The notes under the pieces were generated by a model. It had not been told where the DNA came from, did not search any database, and saw only the letters and a list, made by a program, of their open reading frames with translations. Below are positions 50,121 through 59,784 of a DNA stretch of 64,000 nucleotides, piece after piece (positions within the stretch are counted from its first letter, which is position 1; every line of letters starts with the position of its first letter). The translations under genes and the position numbers were made by a program. This DNA is from SLDF01 sp964537925 (GTDB lineage Bacteria; Bacteroidota; Bacteroidia; Chitinophagales; Saprospiraceae): contig CAZICV010000001.1 in assembly GCA_964537925.1 (NCBI GenBank), positions 682,001 to 746,000 on the forward strand. The letters are read 5' to 3'.

Positions 50121-51322
50121 TCTCCCCTGATCGCAGCTATACCCGGCAAGTCTTTGCCCTCCAATAGCTCCAGCATGGCACCGCCGCCTGTGCTCACATA
50201 GCTCACTTTATCAGCGAGCCCCATCTGGTTGACGGCAGCGACGGAATCCCCTCCGCCTACCAATGAATAAGCACCTGCCTCCGTAGCCTCGGCTACGGCT
50301 TGCGCTACCTGTCTTGTACCAGCCGCAAAATGCTCCATCTCGAATACACCCATCGGCCCGTTCCACAGGATGGTACCGGATTGGCGTATCACCGCACTGA
50401 AAGCTTCTATGGCCGAGGGACCTATATCCAGCCCCATCCAGCCCTGCGGGATCACATCGCTATCTGTAGTCTTGCGCGCTGCGTCGTTGCTGAATGCATC
50501 GGCGATGACCGAATCGGCAGGAAGATGTATCTGTACATTGCCCGCACTTTTCTCCAGCAGCTCGCGGGCCAGCTCTATGCGGTCCTCTTCGACGAGTGAA
50601 TTGCCGGTCTCGCCGCCTTGTGCCCGCACGAAAGTATAGGCCATGCCGCCACCGATGATGAGATGATCCGCCAACCCCGAGAGGCGCTCCAGCAACAGGA
50701 TCTTGTCGGAGACTTTAGCTCCGCCAATGATTGCTGTGAGTGGCCGCGCAGGCTGGTTGAGGATACGGGCGGCGCCATCCAGCTCAGATTGCATCAGCAA
50801 CCCGAATGCCTTGTGCGACCGGTCGAAATACCGGGCAATGACAGCCGTGGAAGCATGGGCCCTGTGTGCCGTACCGAAAGCATCGTTGATATAGATATCG
50901 CCAAGACCGGCCAACTGCTGCGCCATCTCTTCGCTGCCTTTCTCCTCTCCGCTGTGGAAGCGTGTATTCTCCAACAGGAGCACCTCTCCACTTCCCAATC
51001 CAGCTACTGAGGTCTCTGCCTCAGGTCCGATACAGTCCGAAGCGAACCCGACCGGCTGCCCGAGCAGTTCTTCGAGTACGGGTATCACGTGACGCAGCGA
51101 GAACTTCTCCCGGTCTACCGTTCCGTCCTCCCGGAGTTTTTTCAGCGGGCGGCCCAGGTGGGACATGATGATCACGGACGCTCCCTGGCCGAGCAGATAA
51201 CGGATAGTAGGTATAGTCGCCCGGATACGTGTATCGTCGGTCACCCGGGACTGGCTGTCCAGCGGTACATTGAAATCGGCGCGCAGCAGTACTTTCTTAT
51301 GACTGAGGTCTAGTTGTTGCAT
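50111..51322 (-). CDS. pgk: Phosphoglycerate kinase
   Basis: 403 aa, glycolysis. KVLLRADFNVPLDSQSRVTD and SHLGRPLKK bind 3-phosphoglycerate; WNGPMGVFEMEHFAAGT and VGGGDSVAAVNQMG are C-terminal nucleotide-site motifs. Length and all motifs are normal. It converges on the UXS-like gene and overlaps it by 10 nt. Confidence 0.98.
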   Translation of the reverse strand: MQQLDLSHKKVLLRADFNVPLDSQSRVTDDTRIRATIPTIRYLLGQGASVIIMSHLGRPLKKLREDGTVDREKFSLRHVIPVLEELLGQPVGFASDCIGPEAETSVAGLGSGEVLLLENTRFHSGEEKGSEEMAQQLAGLGDIYINDAFGTAHRAHASTAVIARYFDRSHKAFGLLMQSELDGAARILNQPARPLTAIIGGAKVSDKILLLERLSGLADHLIIGGGMAYTFVRAQGGETGNSLVEEDRIELARELLEKSAGNVQIHLPADSVIADAFSNDAARKTTDSDVIPQGWMGLDIGPSAIEAFSAVIRQSGTILWNGPMGVFEMEHFAAGTRQVAQAVAEATEAGAYSLVGGGDSVAAVNQMGLADKVSYVSTGGGAMLELLEGKDLPGIAAIRGDQA

Positions 51323-51446
51323 GGTCTGTGGTTGATATTGAACGCTCTAAAATAACTGGCTCCCGACAATAGCGGAAGGCCGACGGCATTTTTTGTGACA
51401 GGTATTGCACACAGGACGAAATCGGGCTTCAGGCTGCCCGGTCGGA

Positions 51447-52472
51447 TCAGATAATATTCACTTCAGGATACAACCGGATACCAAAGCGTTCCTCTACGCT
51501 CCCGATGATATCCCCCGCCAGCGCCAGTAACTCGCTGCCCGCTCCGCCGCCGAAATGTACCAGCACGAGCGCCTGGTCTTTATGGCATCCTACATGGCCG
51601 CTTCTCCTACCCTTCCAGCCACACTGTTCGATCAGCCAGCCAGCCGGTACTTTTACGGTTCCATCTGGTTGCGGGAAGTGTGGTATACGATACTCCGATA
51701 TTGCGCTCAACGCCTCCCACTGTGCCGCCGACAGTACCGGGTTCTTGAAAAAACTGCCTGCATTGCCCAGCACGGCCGGGTCCGGCAGCTTCGATCTCCT
51801 GATCCGTATCACGGCCCTGCTGACCGCATGGATATCGGGCTGACCGATTCCCTCCAGGGCCAGCTCCTCTCGGATAGCACCGTAAGCAGTATTGAGCTCA
51901 TGCCTGCCAGGCTTGTCCAGACGCAGGATTATGGAAGTGACAATAGCCTTACCCTTCAGTTCCTGTTTGAATATGCTGTCCCGGTACCCGAAGCGGCAGT
52001 CGGCCGCAGCAATTGTGTCAAACCTGCCCTCACCCGGGAAATAGCAGTCTACCGACTCACAGATATCGGCCAGCTCTACCCCGTATGCGCCGATATTCTG
52101 GATTGGCGCCGCACCGGCCGATCCGGGGATCAACGAAAGATTTTCAAGACCACCAAGATCCTGTGTCAGTGTCCAGCACACCAGGTCATGCCATATTACC
52201 CCGGCGCCACAGCGTATCCATACATATCGGTCATCTTCCCGGATGACCTCCATACCTGTTATGCAATTGTGCAGGACCAGGCCGCCAACATCTCCGGTGA
52301 AAAGCACATTGCTGCCACCGCCCAGCACCAGGTAATTGTTATAGTCTTCATAGGGGAGCTGAGATAGCTGTCCCGGCTCAGTGACTGAGACAAAGGCGTC
52401 GGCACTGGCGGCAAACCCGAAACTGTTCAGGGTCTGCAGAGAAACATTGTGCCGGATCAGGGGCTGGACCAA
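51447..52472 (-). CDS. murB: UDP-N-acetylenolpyruvoylglucosamine reductase, type I
   Basis: 341-aa FAD enzyme that completes UDP-MurNAc synthesis. LNSFGFAASADAFVSV opens the FAD domain; YLVLGGGSNVLFTG and LENLSLIPGSAGAAPIQNIG bind FAD; LGNAGSFFKNP carries the catalytic Ser and YPEVNII the C-terminal Glu. The only usable start is TTG at 52,472: a stop codon lies six codons upstream and the next Met is far inside. murA, the preceding step, is at 5.1-6.5 kb. Confidence 0.95.
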   Translation of the reverse strand: MVQPLIRHNVSLQTLNSFGFAASADAFVSVTEPGQLSQLPYEDYNNYLVLGGGSNVLFTGDVGGLVLHNCITGMEVIREDDRYVWIRCGAGVIWHDLVCWTLTQDLGGLENLSLIPGSAGAAPIQNIGAYGVELADICESVDCYFPGEGRFDTIAAADCRFGYRDSIFKQELKGKAIVTSIILRLDKPGRHELNTAYGAIREELALEGIGQPDIHAVSRAVIRIRRSKLPDPAVLGNAGSFFKNPVLSAAQWEALSAISEYRIPHFPQPDGTVKVPAGWLIEQCGWKGRRSGHVGCHKDQALVLVHFGGGAGSELLALAGDIIGSVEERFGIRLYPEVNII

Positions 52473-52532
52473 AGGGCATTCTTTTAGTTAGAAGCCAAAA
52501 ATAGCGATTCCGTGTATTTCTCTGCTCCGGGA

Positions 52533-54332
52533 TCAGGCGGTTGTTTCAAACTGCAGCCTGGCGAGGTTGCTGTATATACCGTTCTCCATGGCCGAGAGCG
52601 ATTCATGTGTGCCCTGCTCGACTACACGCCCTTTGTCCAGTACATATATGCGATCGACCTCGCGTATGGTAGCCAGCCTGTGCGCTATGATGATGGATGT
52701 CCGCCCATTCATAAGATTGTTGAGCGCATCTTGTACCACCTTCTCCGACTCGGCATCCAGCGACGAGGTCGCCTCATCCAGCAAAAGGATCGCCGGGTCC
52801 CTGAGTATGGCCCTTGCAATAGCGATGCGCTGGCGCTGGCCGCCCGACAGCTTGATACCACGCTCACCTACGAGGGTATCCAGGCCGTCCGGGAACTGGC
52901 TGATGAACTCCCAGCTGTTGGATTTACGGGCGGCATCTATGATCTCCTGTTCGGTCGCACCGGGCTTGCCGTAGAGGATGTTTTCACGGATACTGCCGCC
53001 AAACAACAGGACCTCCTGGGGTACGATCGCCATATGTGACCGCAGGGAAAGCATGTCATAGGATGAAGCAGGGCGATCGTCTATATATATCTGTCCGCCC
53101 GAAACGGGATAGAACTGCAGCAACAACTGTACAATGGTCGACTTACCCGCACCGCTGGCGCCTACCAATGCGACCCGCTCACCGCTGCGGATATGCAGGT
53201 CCACGCCCTGCAGTACCGGGATATCATCCCTGGTGGGATAACGGAACTGTACATTGTCATAGCGGATATCACCCCTGACTGGTGTATCGCCAGCCGCAGC
53301 CGATCTGATCGCCACCTCAGGCTGCATCGCCAATATATCCCGTACACGCTCTGTAGCTCCTACTGCTCCCAGCAGCTCGGTATAGAAGTTGCCCAGACCG
53401 GCAATTGCACCTCCGATGATCGCTGTATAAGAGACGAATGCGATCAACTGGCCAGCCGTGATCGTACCGTCCTGGACCATACTGGCGCCTTCCCAGATGA
53501 TGAAAAAGAGCGCACCGAACAGCAACGTAATGATGAATACGGCAAAGACAGCCCTGCCACGGGCATATTTCAGCGAAACCTCTACGACCGAACCTATGGA
53601 GCGCCCGTAGCGCAGTGTCTCGAACAGTTCATTGGTAAACGCCTTGACCACGTGGATGGACTGGATGGCCTCATTGAGTATCGTATTGGACTGAGCCAGC
53701 TCCTCCTGCCGCTGTTTGGAAAGGCGGCGGATATAACGGCCAAACAACATGGCGCTGACGACGATCAGCGGAAATGTCGCAAGCATGATCAGGGCCAGTC
53801 TCGGTGTAGTGACCGCCAGGAAGACAATACCACCGATCAGAATCAGCACCTGGCGTATAAACTCGGCCAGGGTCACTGAAAACGCGCTGTATAGCTTTTC
53901 TACATCCGAAGAAACCCTGCTGACCAGCTCGCCTACCCTGCTCTGTTCGTAAAAGACGATCGGCAGCGTAAGCATTTTTTCGTACAGCGCCTTGCGCACA
54001 TCCGCTATACCGCGCTCACTGACGGTAGCGAACAGTGTCACCCGGAAATAAGAAAAGAATCCCTGCATGACCAGTACTCCTGCCAGTATCCAGCCGATAC
54101 TGCCCAGCGTAAGCGTATAGTCTGACTTGCCCTGTGCGACATCCACCATCAACCCGGAGAGGTAGGGGAATACCATAAAGACCATACTGGACAAAAACAA
54201 GAGCAGGAGACCGCCCGCCAGATGCCAGCGATAAGGACGTATGAATTCGAAGATCTGCAAGGCTTCCCTGAGCTTTTCCCTGCTCAGCACAACCCGGGGC
54301 TGATCGCCTTCGCTTTTTCTTCTTAAAGCCAT
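52533..54332 (-). CDS. MsbA-like ABC exporter (membrane and ATPase fused)
   Basis: 599 aa. Six transmembrane helices in the first 320 residues, then a nucleotide-binding domain with Walker A (LVGASGAGKST), signature LSGGQRQRIAIARAIL, Walker B (AILLLDEAT) and the following SSLDAES. The build is that of homodimeric exporters of lipid A, lipids or drugs. A lipid A-flippase role is likely but cannot be proved; other exporters have the same architecture. Start at ATG 54,332; a TTG three codons upstream is less likely. Confidence 0.9.
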   Translation of the reverse strand: MALRRKSEGDQPRVVLSREKLREALQIFEFIRPYRWHLAGGLLLLFLSSMVFMVFPYLSGLMVDVAQGKSDYTLTLGSIGWILAGVLVMQGFFSYFRVTLFATVSERGIADVRKALYEKMLTLPIVFYEQSRVGELVSRVSSDVEKLYSAFSVTLAEFIRQVLILIGGIVFLAVTTPRLALIMLATFPLIVVSAMLFGRYIRRLSKQRQEELAQSNTILNEAIQSIHVVKAFTNELFETLRYGRSIGSVVEVSLKYARGRAVFAVFIITLLFGALFFIIWEGASMVQDGTITAGQLIAFVSYTAIIGGAIAGLGNFYTELLGAVGATERVRDILAMQPEVAIRSAAAGDTPVRGDIRYDNVQFRYPTRDDIPVLQGVDLHIRSGERVALVGASGAGKSTIVQLLLQFYPVSGGQIYIDDRPASSYDMLSLRSHMAIVPQEVLLFGGSIRENILYGKPGATEQEIIDAARKSNSWEFISQFPDGLDTLVGERGIKLSGGQRQRIAIARAILRDPAILLLDEATSSLDAESEKVVQDALNNLMNGRTSIIIAHRLATIREVDRIYVLDKGRVVEQGTHESLSAMENGIYSNLARLQFETTA

Positions 54333-54458
54333 ATGGCGCAATAGATGGTGAAAGGGGCAAAATTATAACAACAGGAACGCAAGAGCAGCAAGCGGACTGT
54401 AAGGTTTCGGTCTGTTTTTTTATGTAGCCCTGCTCCCTGCGACCCGGCTACCGGTATA

Positions 54459-54956
54459 TCAGAGTGTCCTGATACCATTCAGTTTGCACAGCCAGCCGAG
54501 GTGCCCTGCATGGCTGGCTTCATGCCTGATCGCGTGTTGTATCACACTTCTGAGGGTATCCTCTCCCAGGAAGGAGAAACCGTTGACAGTAGGTTCGTCA
54601 AGACGGGTGTCGGGAAATGTGGCCAGGTGCGCCAGCGAGTGCCTGTGTACCTCGGACAGCGCCTGCAGGATCTCTTCCACCGGAGGCCCCTCTCCCCGCT
54701 CTACGACCACACTACCCATACCGAACTGGCGGGCCCATGGCAATCGCACCCGCTCTCCGCCCGTGCTGTGCAACACCAGGAAATTCTCCGTGACGGCAAT
54801 ATGCCCCATAAGCCAGTAGACGGAGTTGAAACGTACTCCACCCTCTCCGTTGAACTGCTTATAGAGATCCGTCTCCCTGAGCTTGTCAAAGTAAAACATC
54901 GTCAACCGGCGAGTGGCATCCAGCATCTCCGCCAGTACGACTGCTTCTGTTTTCAT
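54459..54956 (-). CDS. DinB family protein
   Basis: 165 aa four-helix metal-binding protein. YWLMGHIAVTENFLVLH in the first half and VIQHAIRHEASHAGHLGWL in the second give the three conserved His of the DinB/YfiT fold (His in GHIA, and the IRHEASH pair). Such proteins are often thiol transferases or damage-inducible proteins; the substrate is unknown. It lies 15 nt downstream of the LOG-family gene on the same strand. Confidence 0.85.
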   Translation of the reverse strand: MKTEAVVLAEMLDATRRLTMFYFDKLRETDLYKQFNGEGGVRFNSVYWLMGHIAVTENFLVLHSTGGERVRLPWARQFGMGSVVVERGEGPPVEEILQALSEVHRHSLAHLATFPDTRLDEPTVNGFSFLGEDTLRSVIQHAIRHEASHAGHLGWLCKLNGIRTL

Positions 54957-54971
54957 ATGGGTATATGTGAT

Positions 54972-55700
54972 TTATGATACTTCGCCCAGAATCCATGAAG
55001 GCCGTGTCTTACGAAGACCGAACCGGTCGATCGCATACATCTTCAGGTGTTCGATGGCTTCATCTACATCGTCGGTAAACAGGAGGAGGTCCAGGTCTTC
55101 GGCGCTGATCGTTCCTTTCTGGAGCATGGTATCCATCATAGTCATGATATCCCTGTAAAAGTCCTTGCCCATCACGATGATCGGGAAGTTGGCGATCTTC
55201 TTGGTCTGGATCAGCGTCATCGCCTCGAAGAGCTCATCCATCGTACCAAATCCGCCGGGAAAGGTCACGAAAGCATAGGAATACTTGGCTAGCAGGACCT
55301 TGCGAACGAAGAAATAGTCAAGATCGACCCAGGAGTCCAGGTATGGATTGTGGTGCTGCTCAAAGGGAAGTTTGATATTACAGCCTATGGACCGGCCTCC
55401 TACCTCGTGAGCGCCGCGATTGGCCGCTTCCATGATCCCGGGGCCGCCACCGGTCATCACCGTAAAGCCCAGCTTGGCTACTTCCGCGCCCATCTGGCGC
55501 GCCATCTGGTAGTAGGGGTGATCTTCCTTGAAACGGGCGGATCCGAATATCGTGACGCAGGGCCCCTTGAAATGCAGGGCCCGGAAGCCTTTGACAAACT
55601 CCTGCATGACATTGAAGGAGAACAGGAATTCTTTCCAGCGTGAGCGGGGACCTTCCAGAAAAGATATCTCAGCCTGAGGGCCGGGTTGAGATTCAGACAT
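54972..55700 (-). CDS. LOG family protein (putative nucleotide 5'-monophosphate phosphoribohydrolase)
   Basis: 242 aa. A Rossmann-like fold with GGGPGIMEAANRGAHEVGGR and PGGFGTMDELFEAMTL, the two signature motifs of the LOG/lysine-decarboxylase-like family, which removes the base from nucleotide monophosphates. Cytokinin-type or other substrates cannot be told apart by motif. It is followed by the DinB-like gene. Confidence 0.9.
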   Translation of the reverse strand: MSESQPGPQAEISFLEGPRSRWKEFLFSFNVMQEFVKGFRALHFKGPCVTIFGSARFKEDHPYYQMARQMGAEVAKLGFTVMTGGGPGIMEAANRGAHEVGGRSIGCNIKLPFEQHHNPYLDSWVDLDYFFVRKVLLAKYSYAFVTFPGGFGTMDELFEAMTLIQTKKIANFPIIVMGKDFYRDIMTMMDTMLQKGTISAEDLDLLLFTDDVDEAIEHLKMYAIDRFGLRKTRPSWILGEVS

Positions 55701-55896
55701 ATCGATCGGTTAATGTTTTCAGAATAGATTTAACGTTAAACCGCACTGAGAGGTTGTAAAATTAGAAAAACTATCTCGTATGGCCCGGCTCCTGCCATCC
55801 GGCATGAACGATACATGTCGCCAGGAGGATGGATTCGGCTGTTTTCTTTCCGTATTACGCAGTCGCCCGGACAGGTAGTTTTTACAGCTTTTTTTG

Positions 55897-55904
55897 TATC
55901 TTGA
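55897..55904 (+). promoter_or_regulatory. Candidate pst promoter element
   Basis: TATCTTGA preceded by a long T run, about 94 nt before pstS. A Pho-box-like repeat was not found. Confidence 0.35.
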
Positions 55905-55997
55905 ATATAGAAAGTATCGGTCCGGTCTGTTTATCAGGGCCGGATAGGCTAATGCTTTCATACTCTCTCCATCGTATCTGTAACCTGAAGTATCCGT

Positions 55998-56951
55998 ATG
56001 AAGCACCTTATGCGCTTGTGGCCTCTCATGATCCTCCTCATAGTCATAGTGGCCTGCAAGGCCAGGAAAGAGCATCATACAGGCCTGCAGGGAGATATTT
56101 CGATATCCGGGGCTTTCGCACTTTATCCGCTTGTCATACGCTGGTCCGAAGAGTTCGGTAAAATACATCCGGGTGTCACTTTCAATATACAGGCGGGAGG
56201 TGCAGGCAAAGGAATGACGGATGTACTCACCGGTACGGTAGACTTGGGCATGATCTCCAGGGATATAGATCCCGAAGAGACCAGGAAAGGGGCCTACGCA
56301 CTGGCTGTGGCCAAAGATGCCGTGATCCCGACTATCAGCGCCTCGAATCCACTGCTGCAGAAACTGTTTGCAAGGGGAGTCACACGTGACGAGCTCGTGG
56401 GGATATGGGTGACCGGCAAAGTAAAGAAATGGGACCAGATCACCGGCAATACAGGTCTGCCGGTACGGGTGTACACCCGGTCTGATGCTGCGGGCGCCCC
56501 GGAGACCTGGGCCAAATTCCTGGGCATCAGCCAGGAAGATCTGCTGGGCGTCGGTGTATTCGGAGACCCGGGACTGGCCGAGGCCGTCATGAACGAAAAG
56601 ACTGCCGTCGGCTACAACAATATCAGCTATGTATATAATATATATACCGGCAGACCACACGAAGGGATCAGCCCGCTTCCCTTGGACCTTGACGGCAATG
56701 GCGTACTGGACCCGGGCGAACAGGTATACGGCAGCCTGGGAACACTGAACCAGGCTATTGCAGACGGTGTTTTCCCGGCGCCGCCCGCCAGGCCGCTCTA
56801 TCTCGTCTGCAAGGGAGAACCTGTAAATGAGCCTCTGCGCAGCTTCCTGTACTGGGTTCTGACCGAAGGGCAGGCATACGCGGAAGAAACCGGCTTTGTA
56901 CAGTTGACCGACAGCCTGATCTCAACGGAACTCAACAAATTCAAAAACTGA
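55998..56951 (+). CDS. pstS: Phosphate-binding lipoprotein PstS
   Basis: 317 aa. Lipobox ending at Cys20 (LIVIVAC), then a substrate-binding fold: ISGAFALYPLVIRWSEEF, IQAGGAGKGMTDVLTG, VDLGMISRDIDPEE and RSDAAGAPETWAKFLG. These match the phosphate-type PBP-like family. It opens the pst operon and is 4 nt before pstC. Confidence 0.9.
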   Translation: MKHLMRLWPLMILLIVIVACKARKEHHTGLQGDISISGAFALYPLVIRWSEEFGKIHPGVTFNIQAGGAGKGMTDVLTGTVDLGMISRDIDPEETRKGAYALAVAKDAVIPTISASNPLLQKLFARGVTRDELVGIWVTGKVKKWDQITGNTGLPVRVYTRSDAAGAPETWAKFLGISQEDLLGVGVFGDPGLAEAVMNEKTAVGYNNISYVYNIYTGRPHEGISPLPLDLDGNGVLDPGEQVYGSLGTLNQAIADGVFPAPPARPLYLVCKGEPVNEPLRSFLYWVLTEGQAYAEETGFVQLTDSLISTELNKFKN

Positions 56952-56955
56952 TCCT

Positions 56956-57864
56956 ATGACGCAGGGCAACCGGACAAGGATAAGGCTCCTGACTGACCTG
57001 CTGGTCAGCAGATTTTCCCTGCTTATATCCGTACTCATCGTCGTACTGCTGCTGGTGATACTGATCGGCCTGGTCATAAAGTCCTGGCCTATCCTCAGGG
57101 AACATTCACTGGTAGAGCTGCTGTTCTCCTCCAACTGGAAACCGCTGAAGGGTGCATTCGGATTCCTGCCCTTTATCGTGGGCACATTCTATGTTACGCT
57201 GTTATCCTGTATCATATCCATACCACTCTGCCTGTTGGCGGCCGTCTTCCTGTCCGAGTATGCCGGCAAACGGCTGCGCAGCCTGATCATCCCTTTCGTA
57301 GACATCCTGGCCAGTGTACCATCGGTGATATTCGGCATCTGGGGCGTGATCATCGTCGTGCCGTTCATACGCAATCACCTGGCGCCGGTGCTCGGGTATG
57401 AGACCACCGGATACTGTGTGCTCTCAGGCGGCATAGTGCTGGCCATCATGGTATTTCCGATCATGATCCACGTGATGTACGATGTGATCCGTATGGTGCC
57501 GCGCGAACTGCGGGAGGCGACGCTCTCGCTGGGAGCTACCAAATGGGAGACTATCAAGCTGGTCGTACTGAGAAAATCATTGCCGGGCATCATAGCCGCG
57601 GTCGTACTGGGCGTATCCAGGGCACTGGGCGAGACAATTGCCGTACTCATGGTCGTAGGTAATGTCGTGACGATACCGGATTCATTATTCAGCCCGGCCT
57701 ATCCCATACCGGCCCTCATCGCCAACAATTACGGAGAGATGATGTCCATCCCACGCTATGACGCAGCCCTGATGTTCTCTGCGCTGCTCCTGCTGGTCGT
57801 CGTGATCGTGTTTAACCTGATTGCTCACCGTGTCCTGAAAGGGATTGAAAAAAACATCCTCTGA
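56956..57864 (+). CDS. pstC: Phosphate ABC transporter permease PstC
   Basis: 302 aa with six or seven hydrophobic helices. The permease signature for ATPase contact is near EATLSLGATKWETIKLVVLR, followed by GIIAAVVLGVSRALGET. SVPSVIFGIWGV is shared with PstA. It pairs with pstA, which starts 5 nt downstream. Confidence 0.93.
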   Translation: MTQGNRTRIRLLTDLLVSRFSLLISVLIVVLLLVILIGLVIKSWPILREHSLVELLFSSNWKPLKGAFGFLPFIVGTFYVTLLSCIISIPLCLLAAVFLSEYAGKRLRSLIIPFVDILASVPSVIFGIWGVIIVVPFIRNHLAPVLGYETTGYCVLSGGIVLAIMVFPIMIHVMYDVIRMVPRELREATLSLGATKWETIKLVVLRKSLPGIIAAVVLGVSRALGETIAVLMVVGNVVTIPDSLFSPAYPIPALIANNYGEMMSIPRYDAALMFSALLLLVVVIVFNLIAHRVLKGIEKNIL

Positions 57865-57869
57865 CGCCC

Positions 57870-58727
57870 ATGAAGCAAAAACTGAGATTTCTGGAGCAGA
57901 AGATCTTCCAGGTACTGATGACGCTGTCCGTACTGATCGTCGTAGGGGCCCTTCTTTTCATCGTAGGGACCGTACTGTACAAAGGCTTGCCCTCACTCAG
58001 CCTGGACATGATCACCAAGACACCGAAAGGAGGCTTTTATCTCGGTCGCGAAGGCGGTATACTCAATGCCCTCGCCGGATCCTTTTACCTGGGTATCGGC
58101 GCTACGGCCCTGGCCGCTTTGCTGGGAGTACCGATCGTGATCTATCTCCATATGTATACCCGAAAAAACGCGCTGGCCGCCCGGATCATCCGCCTGACCC
58201 TGAATATACTGTGGGGGATACCTTCGATCGTATACGGGGCTTTCGGGTTTATCCTCATGCTGCTTCTCGGCGTCAAAGTATCCCTGCTGGCAGGTATCAT
58301 CGTCGTGAGCCTTATCATATTGCCGATCATGGTCCGTACGATGGACGAAACCGTCAAGACGATACCAGGGGATCTTTTTGAGGCCCTGTCCTCGCTGGGC
58401 GCCACACCGTTTGAGGCCGCGCGTGTGATCCTCTTCCGCAGGGCGCTGCCCGGCGTACTGACAGCGCTCCTGATCGGGTTTGGCAGAGCGATCGGCGATG
58501 CAGCCGCCGTACTTTTCACGACAGGATATACGGACAATATTCCCGGCTCGCTGGGACAGCCTGCCGCCACGCTACCCCTGGCCATTTTTTTCCAGTTAAG
58601 CTCGCCCATACCGGAAGTAAGGGACAGGGCCTATGCCGCAGCGCTTATCCTGACGCTGCTTGTGCTGCTGATCAGCCAGGCAGCCAGGCTACTGTCCCGG
58701 AAAACATCCAAACACATTTCACCCTGA
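57870..58727 (+). CDS. pstA: Phosphate ABC transporter permease PstA
   Basis: 285 aa. Helical membrane protein with WGIPSIVYGAFGFILML and the coupling-helix motif EALSSLGATPFEAARVILFR, GVLTALLIGFGRAIGDAAAV. The order pstC-pstA-pstB with 5-nt gaps indicates one transcript. The C-terminal extension is short. Confidence 0.93.
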   Translation: MKQKLRFLEQKIFQVLMTLSVLIVVGALLFIVGTVLYKGLPSLSLDMITKTPKGGFYLGREGGILNALAGSFYLGIGATALAALLGVPIVIYLHMYTRKNALAARIIRLTLNILWGIPSIVYGAFGFILMLLLGVKVSLLAGIIVVSLIILPIMVRTMDETVKTIPGDLFEALSSLGATPFEAARVILFRRALPGVLTALLIGFGRAIGDAAAVLFTTGYTDNIPGSLGQPAATLPLAIFFQLSSPIPEVRDRAYAAALILTLLVLLISQAARLLSRKTSKHISP

Positions 58728-58732
58728 TCCCT

Positions 58733-59500
58733 ATGTCATATACAGCTTCGCATACCATCAATGTCCACAACCTGAATGTCCACTATGGCGACATGCATGT
58801 ACTGAAGGATATCAATATAGAGATCCCGGCCAGGCAGATCACCGCCATCATAGGGCCTTCCGGATGTGGGAAGACTACACTGCTTAAGTCTTTCAACAGG
58901 TTGCTGGAAACCGGCGACGATGTCCGTATCACAGGAGAGGTGATCGTCGACGGAGAGAATATATACGCACCGGAAGCCGAGATCATACATATCCGCAAAA
59001 AGATGGGGCTGCTGGCGCAGCGACCTTCTCCTCTGCCCATGTCCATATTCGACAATGTGGCTTTCGGCATGAGGCTGCACGGCTCTGTATCCAGGAAAGT
59101 CCTCAATAAGAAAGTAGCGCATTTCCTGGCGCAGGCAGGTCTGTGGGAAGAAGTCAAGGACCGCCTTTCGGAACCGGCAGGCCGGCTTTCCATCGGTCAG
59201 CAACAACGGCTATGCCTGGCAAGGGGACTGGCGGTCAAACCCGAGATCATCCTGGGCGATGAACCCACCTCCGCGCTTGACCCCGTATCCAGCAAGCATA
59301 TAGAAGAGAAATTTGAAGAGCTAAAGTCCAGGTACACCATCGTGTTGGTCACCCACCTTCTCAGGCAGGCGCGACGCCTGGCAGATTATGTCATATTCAT
59401 GTATATGGGGGAGATCATAGAGCACGGACCGGCAAAGGCTTTCTTCGAAAATCCGAAGGAAAAACTCACGCAGGACTATATCGGCGGAATGATCGTGTAG
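58733..59500 (+). CDS. pstB: Phosphate ABC transporter ATPase PstB
   Basis: 255 aa. Walker A GPSGCGKTTLLKSFNR, signature LSIGQQQRLCLARGLA, Walker B IILGDEPTSALDPVSS and switch His in VLVTHLLRQ. The order of motifs and the FNRLLETGDDVRITGEV region are specific for PstB. phoU, which often follows, is absent; downstream DNA is non-coding. Confidence 0.95.
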   Translation: MSYTASHTINVHNLNVHYGDMHVLKDINIEIPARQITAIIGPSGCGKTTLLKSFNRLLETGDDVRITGEVIVDGENIYAPEAEIIHIRKKMGLLAQRPSPLPMSIFDNVAFGMRLHGSVSRKVLNKKVAHFLAQAGLWEEVKDRLSEPAGRLSIGQQQRLCLARGLAVKPEIILGDEPTSALDPVSSKHIEEKFEELKSRYTIVLVTHLLRQARRLADYVIFMYMGEIIEHGPAKAFFENPKEKLTQDYIGGMIV

Positions 59501-59603
59501 GTTGGTCCCCGGGAGATAAGGGGAGGCATAACGAGGGACAGCGGGCAGGAAGATCGCAGAGAAAACATAGAACAAGCCGGAACAGGAAGGGCCTATAAAA
59601 AAA

Positions 59604-59631
59604 CAAGTCGTGTTGCATTCAACACGACTTG
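59604..59631 (-). terminator. Hairpin terminator in the pstB-downstream region
   Basis: Perfect 12-bp stem CAAGTCGTGTTG (59,604-59,615) with complement (59,620-59,631), CATT loop; T-rich on the minus strand (TTTTTTTATAG). Confidence 0.75.
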
Positions 59632-59635
59632 CCCC

Positions 59636-59667
59636 AACAAATTATAATCCCATGAACATATCCAAAA
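59636..59667 (+). repeat. 32-bp direct repeat, copy 1, with mini-ORF
   Basis: Contains AACAAATTATAATCCCATGA and ACATATCCAAAA. An 8-codon ORF (MNISKTNS) starts inside at 59,652 and ends at 59,678. Confidence 0.85.
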
Positions 59668-59752
59668 CTAATAGCTGATGTATAACTCTGAATTCTACTT
59701 TCTTCCTTTGTTTGTTAACGGAGAGCCGCGATCGTTCTCACGGCTCCCTGCT

Positions 59753-59784
59753 AACAAATTATAATCCCATGAACATATCCAAAA
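59753..59784 (+). repeat. 32-bp direct repeat, copy 2, with mini-ORF
   Basis: Identical to copy 1, 117 bp downstream. The ATG at 59,769 opens a 16-codon ORF (MNISKKQLTIKQSLFG) ending at 59,819. Confidence 0.85.

Noticed and set aside
55719..56660. 313-aa minus-strand ORF opposite pstS
   Set aside because: Shadow; pstS has lipobox and family motifs on the other strand.
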